From: Roseburia sp. CAG:303
GTDB taxonomy: Bacteria; Bacillota; Clostridia; Lachnospirales; Lachnospiraceae
Assembly: GCA_000437755.1 (NCBI GenBank)
Contig: FR900159.1
Span: 1,636-16,786, forward strand
Direction: 5' to 3'
DNA length: 15,151 nt
The notes beneath the pieces are model-generated. The model saw nothing but the letters and a program-made list of their open reading frames with translations, had not been told where the DNA came from and did no database searches. This document shows, piece after piece, positions 6,821-13,657 of the stretch; the first letter of the stretch is position 1; each line of letters opens with the position of its first letter. The position numbers were made by a program, and so were the translations under genes.

Positions 6821-7255
6821 ATGAAAGTATCAACCAAAGGAAGATATGCCCTGAAGGTTATGATAGATTTGGCACAGCACAGGGAAAACGGATTTATCTC
6901 ACTGAAAGAAATTGCAGAACGCCAGGAAGTTTCCATGAAATATCTTGAAATGATTGTGGGTATTCTGAACCGGGCGGATTATGTGCAGAGTCTGCGTGGA
7001 AAGAGCGGCGGATATAAGCTGTCAAGAAATCCGGATGAATATACCATCGGTGCGATTTTGAAACTGACGGAAGGCAGCATGGCACCGGTCAGTTGTATTG
7101 AAAATGGGATGGCGACCTGCGATCGGGCAGGAGACTGTATTACACTTCCTTTATGGCGGGGACTGGACAAGGTAATTGATGAATATCTGGAAAGTGTTAC
7201 CCTGGAAGACCTGCTTAATCATAATATGAATAGCTCAGATGATTATGTCATATAA
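6821..7255 (+). CDS. Rrf2/IscR-family transcriptional regulator with three cysteines
   Basis: The 144-residue Rrf2 winged-helix protein begins with MKVSTKGRYALKVMIDLA, the family's standard start. Recognition follows through FISLKEIAERQEVSMKYLEMIVGILNRADYVQSLRGKSGGYKLSR (25-69). The wing is followed by a loop with C92-x7-C100-x5-C106, placed as in the IscR loop whose three cysteines hold a [2Fe-2S] cluster, so Fe-S sensing is plausible. CymR, the other well-known Rrf2 branch, instead controls cysteine metabolism through CysK. Position after metY-lysR suits a cysteine/sulfur role, while the cysteines suit an Fe-S role, so I do not assign a symbol. AAAGGA at 6806-6811 precedes the ATG by nine bases. 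The cysteine desulfurase and scaffold genes that often follow such regulators are absent: a terminator comes next. Confidence 0.88.
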   Translation: MKVSTKGRYALKVMIDLAQHRENGFISLKEIAERQEVSMKYLEMIVGILNRADYVQSLRGKSGGYKLSRNPDEYTIGAILKLTEGSMAPVSCIENGMATCDRAGDCITLPLWRGLDKVIDEYLESVTLEDLLNHNMNSSDDYVI

Positions 7256-7274
7256 TTGTCTGAACCGACAGAGA

Positions 7275-7302
7275 AGGAGCTGCAGACGCAGCTCCTGTTT
7301 TT
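7275..7302 (+). terminator. rho-independent terminator after the rrf2-type gene
   Basis: A nine-base perfect stem (7275-7283 with 7288-7296, AGGAGCTGC pairing with GCAGCTCCT), a four-base AGAC loop and a GTTTTT tail form a strong terminator 19 bases after the stop. It separates the sulfur block from the converging arabinan operon. On the other strand the hairpin lacks a good U-run, so it is at best a weak terminator for the GH43 side. Confidence 0.9.
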
Positions 7303-7323
7303 AGATCTTTTATTTAGGTAGAA

Positions 7324-9021
7324 TTAATATTTTACACCCAGAAGGCTGCAATTATTTTCTCCAATCAGGCTGATTGCCATGCAGTCGGTTCCGGCTTCAT
7401 CTTTCATTTCGCAGATAACACCCTGGTAGGTGGCAGTTCCACATTTGATGCTGAGGTAGATGCTGTTATCCTTCATTTCCCAGCTTCCTTTTAAATAACC
7501 GGACAGAGTTCCGTCATCATTCAGTGCAACCGCATTATATTCAACCGCAGAAGTATTATCGTTCGGATCCTGCTTGATCATGTAATAAGTGCCGGCTACC
7601 TCATCTTTCTTATAGCCATCGGCAACGGTTTCGCCGGTGTATTCATAAGGAAGGACACAAGGCCAGCCGTTCTCATTCATAAGCATCTGATGTACCCTGA
7701 GTTCATGTCCCTCATTCCCGGTGCTGAAACGCTGGTGGTATACCAGGAACATTTTGTCATCATCGATTAGTGCCGAGTTATGTCCCGGTGCCATGTACTT
7801 ATATGCAAGGCACGGGAGATTATAAGATCCCAGTACTTTTACACCGATGCCGTTATGTCCGCTGCTTCCCCAGGTAGCTTCTTTTCCGGCAGCATCCACA
7901 TAAGGGCCGTCCGGATTTTCGGAACGGAACATACGGATGTTATACCCCTGATTTGCGGTAAGATAGCCATAGGACATATATAAATAATAGTAACCGGTAT
8001 CTTTATCATAAATAACATAAGGACCTTCTCCGGACTGTCCATATCCGCCGGCAATCTTTTTACCGAAATAAATATCGGTAATGACATTTCCATCTTTGGC
8101 GGAGGCAGTCGGATGAATAGCCTGACCGGTCGCAGGATCAAGTTCTAGAAGGTAGATACCGCCTGACCATGAGCCGTAAGCCATCCACATACCGCCATCT
8201 TTATCATAGAAAATGGCAGGATCAATCGCATTTGGGTACAGGTTGGTATTATAATTATTTCCGTTAAAATAATCGGAGGAAAGGTCATCCACTGAGATAT
8301 CAGTTTTCTGGGTTGCCGTCTTGTATACATCTACAATATTTGTATTGGTATACCAGGTATCTACCGTTTTTGTACCCATATTGTTACTGGTTGTAGTGAC
8401 AGGATTACTTGTTTTGGTAAAACCGGAATAAATCAGGGTATCTACATAGGTATAAGGCCCGTCCACATTTTTACAGACAGCGTATCCGATACAGGAACGG
8501 AATGCGGTGGATGAAGTACAGTAGTACATCATGTAAGCCCCCTTGCTGCCATCTTCCCACACATAATTCTCATTGTAGGTGATATCCGGTGCCCATACGG
8601 CATAGCCGCCTTTCTGATCCTCGTCATTTAATCCTGCCCAGGCAAAAGATTCTGCGAGACTGTCGGCAAGGGGTCCGTACAGGGAAGAATTTGTATATCC
8701 CTGTGTGCCGAGATAGGACCATTTGATCAGATCTTTGGAACTTGCCTGTGCAAGATGAGAACCAAAGACATAGTAAGTGCCATCCTTGTCCTTAAAGATG
8801 GAAGGATCGTGGACGGAAACACCGGTAAGGCTCGTCTGGCTGCTGGCACCCATCTTTGTTACGGCTTTCGTTTCCAGTTCCGCAGTATCTGATTTTTTGG
8901 AAGAACTGCTCTTAGCTGCTGTAGTTTCTTCTTTGTTGTCACTGCCGGAAGAGCTGCATCCGGTCAGAGCCAGTACGCCGGCTATGCCGGCGCATAATAA
9001 CATGCTCTGAAATCGTTTCAT
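7324..9021 (-). CDS. surface lipoprotein, GH43 endo-arabinanase type
   Basis: The 565-residue protein has a lipoprotein signal (MKRF, hydrophobic core, LTGC with C22 lipidated) and a Ser/Lys/Glu/Thr-rich tether (about 23-66), so it should be anchored outside the membrane. The five-bladed propeller shows the GH43 catalytic triad: general base D72 in VHDPSIF, pKa modulator D267 in NAIDPAIF, and acid E332 in GEGPYV. H414 in APGHNS fits the calcium-site histidine of arabinanases. GSWSGGIYLLELDPATG and HELRVHQMLMNENGWPCVLPYEYTGE match the two-domain endo-alpha-1,5-arabinanase branch. The last 90 residues (about 475-565, starting GTYYMI) form the small beta-barrel domain typical of that branch. It lies 18 bases downstream of the GH51 gene, with GGAGT at 9028-9032 as ribosome site, so it is the second gene of that operon. 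Exo-arabinanase activity is the alternative. Confidence 0.9.
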   Translation of the reverse strand: MKRFQSMLLCAGIAGVLALTGCSSSGSDNKEETTAAKSSSSKKSDTAELETKAVTKMGASSQTSLTGVSVHDPSIFKDKDGTYYVFGSHLAQASSKDLIKWSYLGTQGYTNSSLYGPLADSLAESFAWAGLNDEDQKGGYAVWAPDITYNENYVWEDGSKGAYMMYYCTSSTAFRSCIGYAVCKNVDGPYTYVDTLIYSGFTKTSNPVTTTSNNMGTKTVDTWYTNTNIVDVYKTATQKTDISVDDLSSDYFNGNNYNTNLYPNAIDPAIFYDKDGGMWMAYGSWSGGIYLLELDPATGQAIHPTASAKDGNVITDIYFGKKIAGGYGQSGEGPYVIYDKDTGYYYLYMSYGYLTANQGYNIRMFRSENPDGPYVDAAGKEATWGSSGHNGIGVKVLGSYNLPCLAYKYMAPGHNSALIDDDKMFLVYHQRFSTGNEGHELRVHQMLMNENGWPCVLPYEYTGETVADGYKKDEVAGTYYMIKQDPNDNTSAVEYNAVALNDDGTLSGYLKGSWEMKDNSIYLSIKCGTATYQGVICEMKDEAGTDCMAISLIGENNCSLLGVKY

Positions 9022-9039
9022 AAAATCACTCCATTTCGT

Positions 9040-11865
9040 TTATTTTGTCTTTATGCGTAATACAGTTACAGAATATTTTGGAACTGTATAATTGAACTGG
9101 TTTGTAATACCGCTCAATTCATCACTAACCAGGGTAACAACCTCTGTCTGACCAAGAATATTATCATTGTCAGGGCTTGTTCCGGCAACCACATCTCTTG
9201 CAGCGGTATCGCCGAGAGAAGAAGCTCCCTTGATATCAATGGCAAAAGTCTTTTCATATCCGGTTACATTAACCATCTTAATAATGATATCGCCGGTATC
9301 ATCTGTACTTACTACCTGATAGCTTTCTGCAGTGGCAGTTTCCGGAAGGTCATAGTCTACATAAAGTTCATCATCAATATAGCATTTGATATTTGTGTCA
9401 GTAACCACTACTTTTAATTTATAAGTTGTATTTGTTTTTATGTTACAGTCTTTGATTGTACCGGAGAGCTGGCCGGATTTTCCGCCGTCAGCAACCTGCT
9501 GCAGACAGGAAAGTGTGTTGCCCCATCCACCGATGTTCCAGAAGTAATTATTCTTTGCATTTTTGACAGAGATCGGAATAAGGAATCCTTCTTCGCCGCC
9601 TGTTTTTGTAGCTTCAACGGTATAGGTGTAATTTGTCCAGGAAGTATCGCCGAAATAAGCGGCAGTACCGGTAGTTTCGTAGCTTGAAGTATTGGTTGAA
9701 GCATTTGCCTGTACCAGTTTACCGTCTTTGATGCTCCAGTTTCCGTCGGAAACTTTCTGCCAGTTATTTTTGAAGCTGTCAGAATCTGAGAAATCATCTT
9801 CTGCCAGGACTTTATCGCTGTCATTATCAGTTACTTTGACATTTTCAAATGTTGCAGAGGTATTCCATGTACCGACACCGACTTTTCCGGAGAAAGGAGT
9901 CTGTTCGATTTCAGCACCGTTTAATTCGGAACTGAGAAGGGAAGTACCGGCATTTTTGGAGAATATCTGCTGTACATAATAGTTTACGGAATTTGTTGAT
10001 GTATGGTTATTAAACCAGATTAAATCCGGAGCCCAGTGGGTTGCAGTCAGATTACCGAATAATGGTGCATAGGCAGCCATTTTTACAATATCACCATTGC
10101 GTTCCAGACCGGTCATATAAGCAGCCTCGGAAAGGGCAGCCTTTAAGGTGTTGGAACGTGCTGCATATTCTCCGAGGAATACATTGATGCCGCCACCGAA
10201 TTTGGTAGTGGTCATGGAAGCAGTATCCCTGCTGTAATTCTTTTCATCATAATAATCAGCATGATCCAGGAACCAGGATGGATCGTTATAGTAATGATGA
10301 TCGATTGCACCGGCAAAATCATTGATTGTTTTGTCCGGATGGGCTTTCAGCCAGTCGGAAGCTTCATCATAGGCATACATATAGTCGGCACCGCTGTCAC
10401 CATCATCTACACCGGCAGAGAACATCAGTTCAATATCTCCGTATAATTCCGGGTTGGAGGATTTGGCGGCATCAAATGCATCTACAAAAGCTTCATAATG
10501 TTTGAAGAAATTATCGCCCCACTGTTCGTTTCCAATACCGATGTATTTCAGTTCAAACGGAGCTTCATGTCCCATCGCAACACGGACAGCACCCCATTTG
10601 GTAGAAGCATCGCCACGGCAGAATTCAACAAGATCAAGTGCATCCTGGATATACTGCTGGAATTCTGCAGTTCCTACGTCAGGACCGGCTCCGTTGGACT
10701 GTCCCATGCAGGCAAGACCACAGTTGATAACAGGAACACCGATAGCACCGATATCTTCTGCAAGCTGGAAATATTCATAGAATCCAAGGCCGTAGGACAT
10801 GAAAGACGGATACTTGTCATTGGTGGCACGTTCGTCCGTCCAGATGTTCTGATCCTGTTTTCTTGCGGCAACATCACCGTAAGTATTGTGAAAGAATAAA
10901 GGTTCGCCGTCAGATCCGACACCAATGGAATGTTTCCAGTTATAAGATTTGTCAAGGGAAACACCTTCGATTACGCATCCGCCAGGGAAACGAAGGAAGG
11001 ATGGCTCTAAAGCTTCCAGTTTCTCGGCAAGATCTTTCCGCAGACCATTTTCACGGCTCTTATATGTATTTTCCGGGAAAAGGGAGACCATGTCAATCGC
11101 TGCTTTTCCAGTGCCCATGGTTACCTGGAGTTTTACATTCTTGTCAGCTGTAGCAGAAGGAGTAAGTGTCAGCTCGTATTTTTTCCAGTCTGCCGTGATC
11201 GCAGGAATACTTCCTTCAGCAAGGGTTTCTGTGCCGTTTGTGATGGCAACCTGCAATGATCCGGTATATCCGTCCATACCCTTTGCATAGATGGAGAATT
11301 TGTAATTTTCACCCTGTGTTACAGCCATGCCGTCCAGCCAGCCGGAGTTTGCAATACCGGCTGCTTCGGAAGAAGCATTTTCCATTACCAGATAGTTTGG
11401 ATTATTCTCATTCAGGCATCCGGCAGTATCATCCTTGATTACGGTATTTGTTACTGTACCGACATCTGACCAGGCATGCTTTTCATTATCCGATGCAAGG
11501 TTCGTAAATTCAAAAGAACGGTTCTGTACGAGTTCCGCATATAAACCGCCGTCAGCGGCAAAATTAATATCCTCGATAAAGATACCATAGAGTAATTCAC
11601 TGATATCATGAACCTTGATGGAAGGGTCAATATTTAAGGTATAATTGCTCTTTTCCGTATCGTAGGAAGTCAGCTCTCCTGCAGTTCCATAGACCTGGGC
11701 CTTTGTTTCCGTTTCCTGTTCCGTTTTGTCAGTGTTTTTGTTCTGTGCTACTTTCTTTGTTGTTTCCTCTGTACTGTCTTTCTTGTCTGACTGTGAGCAG
11801 CCGGTCATCGCAAGTACGGACATACATAAGGCAATACTTAACAACTTCGCCTCTTTTTTTCGCAT
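9040..11865 (-). CDS. surface lipoprotein, multidomain GH51 alpha-L-arabinofuranosidase
   Basis: The 941-residue protein starts with a lipoprotein signal (MTGC, C23 lipidated) and a Lys/Thr/Glu-rich tether (24-57). The GH51 fold starts around 75-120 (LLYGIFIEDINFAADGGLYAELVQNRSFEF) and is interrupted by a CBM4-like beta-sandwich at about 130-263 (NYKFSIYAKG, WKKYELTLTP, DMVSLFPENTYKSRENGLRKDL). The barrel follows with LRFPGGCVIEG (291-301), the acid/base E447 in GIGNEQWG, HHYYNDP (523-529) and the nucleophile E566 in VFLGEYAAR. A concanavalin-like sandwich of about 200 residues (about 660-862: DDFSDSD, WSIKDGKLVQ, YKLKVVVTDTNIKCYIDDELYVDYD) is inserted in the C-terminal beta-domain, which resumes at IIIKMVNVTGYEKTF. 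Soluble GH51 enzymes have about 500 residues. The enzyme should release arabinofuranose from arabinan or arabinoxylan at the cell surface. It is the first gene of the operon with the GH43. AGGAGG at 11872-11877 fixes the start. Confidence 0.93.
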   Translation of the reverse strand: MRKKEAKLLSIALCMSVLAMTGCSQSDKKDSTEETTKKVAQNKNTDKTEQETETKAQVYGTAGELTSYDTEKSNYTLNIDPSIKVHDISELLYGIFIEDINFAADGGLYAELVQNRSFEFTNLASDNEKHAWSDVGTVTNTVIKDDTAGCLNENNPNYLVMENASSEAAGIANSGWLDGMAVTQGENYKFSIYAKGMDGYTGSLQVAITNGTETLAEGSIPAITADWKKYELTLTPSATADKNVKLQVTMGTGKAAIDMVSLFPENTYKSRENGLRKDLAEKLEALEPSFLRFPGGCVIEGVSLDKSYNWKHSIGVGSDGEPLFFHNTYGDVAARKQDQNIWTDERATNDKYPSFMSYGLGFYEYFQLAEDIGAIGVPVINCGLACMGQSNGAGPDVGTAEFQQYIQDALDLVEFCRGDASTKWGAVRVAMGHEAPFELKYIGIGNEQWGDNFFKHYEAFVDAFDAAKSSNPELYGDIELMFSAGVDDGDSGADYMYAYDEASDWLKAHPDKTINDFAGAIDHHYYNDPSWFLDHADYYDEKNYSRDTASMTTTKFGGGINVFLGEYAARSNTLKAALSEAAYMTGLERNGDIVKMAAYAPLFGNLTATHWAPDLIWFNNHTSTNSVNYYVQQIFSKNAGTSLLSSELNGAEIEQTPFSGKVGVGTWNTSATFENVKVTDNDSDKVLAEDDFSDSDSFKNNWQKVSDGNWSIKDGKLVQANASTNTSSYETTGTAAYFGDTSWTNYTYTVEATKTGGEEGFLIPISVKNAKNNYFWNIGGWGNTLSCLQQVADGGKSGQLSGTIKDCNIKTNTTYKLKVVVTDTNIKCYIDDELYVDYDLPETATAESYQVVSTDDTGDIIIKMVNVTGYEKTFAIDIKGASSLGDTAARDVVAGTSPDNDNILGQTEVVTLVSDELSGITNQFNYTVPKYSVTVLRIKTK

Positions 11866-11956
11866 AAAATCCCTCCTGTAGTTGCCTGTTTTGATATTTT
11901 TGGTTATAATAAAGAAAAGCAGAAAATATCAAACAGCATATTAGCTTAATACTTAT

Positions 11957-11984
11957 ATTATAGCAGTTATATGGGATAAGTCTA
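11957..11984 (-). promoter_or_regulatory. promoter of the GH51-GH43 operon
   Basis: On the minus strand TATAAT (11957-11962) carries a TGC extended -10. TAGACT (11979-11984) lies 16 bases upstream as a four-of-six -35. Transcription would begin near 11950, leaving a leader of about 85 bases. The first direct repeat lies over the -10/spacer and the second just upstream of the -35. Confidence 0.5.
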
Positions 11985-12001
11985 TGATATTAGCTGTTAT
12001 A
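11961..12001. repeat. direct repeats TAGC(A/T)GTTATA, 30-bp period, between GH51 and araC
   Basis: Two 11-base copies (11961-11971 and 11991-12001) differ at one base and start exactly 30 bases apart, close to three helical turns, so a dimer could bind both on one face. AraC-family proteins typically bind direct repeats. One copy overlaps the GH51 -10 region. The other is upstream of the GH51 -35 and overlaps a possible extended -10 of the araC gene (TGTTATAAA, 11995-12003). Shared control of the operon and of the regulator itself is therefore plausible. Confidence 0.5.
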
Positions 12002-12047
12002 AATTTGATTTTTTCTGCGATTTAAAATAAATCAAAGGAGAAAGTCT

Positions 12048-12827
12048 ATGATTCGTGTAAAAGCAATCGGTTATCAGTTTCGGAATCCATTAGGGGTGGA
12101 TATGAACCGGCTGAATGGTTCGGGGGATTATTTGTTTCTGTTTTTCAGAAGTCCGACGGAAGTTATGATTGATGGTGAATATCGGAAAATTACAGAGCCG
12201 TCATTTTTCCTCTATCCGAAGGGAAAGGCACAGATATACCGGAGCATTGGGATGGATTTTGTAAATGACTGGATGCATTTTGAGATAGAGCCGTATAACC
12301 AGTTTTTTGAGCGGTTGGAAATTCCGTTTGAGACACCGGTTGTTCTGACAGATAATAAGGTCATTACGGATATGCTGGCTGATTTGTATGTGGAATGTTT
12401 TAATGTGGGGGAACAGCATAATTATATTATGGATAAAAAGGCGAGTGTCTTATTTCACAAGTTCAGCGATATGTACCGGATTACCATGAATGGAAGTGCG
12501 ACCACAAACAAACATCTGAAGGAACTGACGGAAATCAGAAGAAAAATACATAATTATGAATTTATTCCGGATGGGGCAGAGCAGGTGGCAGAGATGCTGA
12601 ATATAAGCACTTCACACTGCCAGCATATTTATAAAGAATTTTTCGGGATATCAATTCATCAGGATATGATCAGGGGAAGAATAGAACATGCCGCGGCACT
12701 GATTCAGACAACGGATATGTCAATATCTGAAATAGCGGCGGCATGTGGTTATGAAAATCTGGAACATTTTTCCAGACAGTTTAAAAAGGTAAAGGGATGC
12801 GCACCGAAGCAGTATAGGCAGCACTGA
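12048..12827 (+). CDS. AraC-family transcriptional regulator, probable arabinan-operon regulator
   Basis: The 259-residue protein has an N-terminal AraC-type sensor domain (about 1-150), with YLFLFFRSPTEVMIDGEYRKITEPSFFLYPKGKAQIYRS as the cupin core. The C-terminal DNA-binding domain (about 160-259) has two helix-turn-helix units: DGAEQVAEMLNISTSHCQHIYKEFFG and MSISEIAAACGYENLEHFSRQFKKVKGCAPKQYRQ. The second is the AraC signature region and ends normally. AAAGGAG at 12034-12040 is seven bases before the ATG. It is divergent from the GH51-GH43 operon with the TAGCWGTTATA repeats between them, so arabinose or arabino-oligosaccharide control is the natural inference; the ligand is not visible in sequence. 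Its 3' end overlaps the converging aminotransferase gene by 47 bp, and no terminator is visible for either. Confidence 0.9.
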   Translation: MIRVKAIGYQFRNPLGVDMNRLNGSGDYLFLFFRSPTEVMIDGEYRKITEPSFFLYPKGKAQIYRSIGMDFVNDWMHFEIEPYNQFFERLEIPFETPVVLTDNKVITDMLADLYVECFNVGEQHNYIMDKKASVLFHKFSDMYRITMNGSATTNKHLKELTEIRRKIHNYEFIPDGAEQVAEMLNISTSHCQHIYKEFFGISIHQDMIRGRIEHAAALIQTTDMSISEIAAACGYENLEHFSRQFKKVKGCAPKQYRQH

Positions 12828-13632
12828 CTACACTCTGCAGGTTGCGGAATAATACATCCGCTTTCTGACCGACAGGAATCCCGTTAATTCGTTCGGCACG
12901 CTGGCAGATTCTGCTGGTGCTGCTTAAGATTACTTCATCCGCTTCAAAGAGCATATCCGTGGAAAAAGCGGTTTCTTCCACGGTAATTAACAGCTTATGG
13001 CAGGCACGGATCAGATTGTAACGACCGATTCCGGGAAGAACGTGCTCCCCTGCCGGAGCTGTATACAAGGTTTTTCCTTTTAAAATATGGATATTGCTGT
13101 GGGAACATTCCGTAACCATACCGTCCTTGACAAAGATAGCTTCATCACAGTCTGCAAGACGTGCCTGTTCCGCAGCAAGGACATTTGGCAGCAGATTCAG
13201 GGTCTTAATATTACAGAAGCCATGCCTGCGCTCTTCGGTTGTAATCAGATGCAGCTTCTTCTTTAAATCAGGAAAAAAGCCTTCTGTAACCGTAATCCAC
13301 AGGTTCGGTGTGCCTTCCGGGAAAGTATGCATCCGTCGGGCAGTGCCTCTGGTCAGCTGCCAGTAGAGAAACTTTGTGTCATATTCTGAACGGAGTGTCA
13401 CTTCTTTTAATAATTGTTTCAATTCATTTTTTTCAAAAGGAACCGTCATGGATATTGCGGCGGCTCCTCTGAAAAAACGATCGATATGCTTATCTAAATC
13501 AGGAAAATTATCCTGTGGAACAAGTGCTGTTTCATAAATGCCGTCACCGAAATAGCCGGCGCGGTCATTCATGGGAACAGTCATCTCATCCAAATTCCCT
13601 ATAGTTCCATTGTAATACCCGATGTCTTTCAT
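12781..13632 (-). CDS. class IV aminotransferase, D-amino-acid aminotransferase type
   Basis: The 283-residue fold-type IV PLP enzyme would interconvert D-alanine, D-glutamate and their keto acids, supplying D-Glu or D-Ala for peptidoglycan. Visible features are YFGDGIYET (27-35), TRGTARRMHTFPEGT (94-108), the PLP lysine K143 in CNIKTLNLLPNVLA, VTECSHSNIHI with E175 facing the PLP ring nitrogen, and LPGIGRYNLI for the phosphate site. The R100-x-H102 pair matches the carboxylate trap of Bacillus D-amino-acid aminotransferase, which separates it from branched-chain (IlvE) and aminodeoxychorismate-lyase (PabC) relatives. The last 15 or so codons (near AAYTASVRIPLPF) run antisense into the araC gene and look unlike normal family ends, which suggests a lost original stop. 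AAAGGA lies about ten bases upstream of the ATG. It is cotranscribed with the antiporter gene, 25 bases upstream. Confidence 0.85.
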   Translation of the reverse strand: MKDIGYYNGTIGNLDEMTVPMNDRAGYFGDGIYETALVPQDNFPDLDKHIDRFFRGAAAISMTVPFEKNELKQLLKEVTLRSEYDTKFLYWQLTRGTARRMHTFPEGTPNLWITVTEGFFPDLKKKLHLITTEERRHGFCNIKTLNLLPNVLAAEQARLADCDEAIFVKDGMVTECSHSNIHILKGKTLYTAPAGEHVLPGIGRYNLIRACHKLLITVEETAFSTDMLFEADEVILSSTSRICQRAERINGIPVGQKADVLFRNLQSVVSAAYTASVRIPLPF

Positions 13633-13657
13633 TGTAGTGTAAATCCTTTCTTAAATT

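Noticed and set aside
9008..9020. TGAAA-N3-TTTCA, resembling a catabolite-repression (cre) site at the start of the GH43 gene.
   Set aside because: It is one base shorter than the cre consensus and is simply the codons for the start of MKRFQ; it also lies inside an operon rather than at the promoter.
10498..10899. Several + strand open frames of 90-133 codons opposite the GH51 gene.
   Set aside because: They are antisense to conserved catalytic-domain coding sequence and have no protein features; shadows of the real gene.
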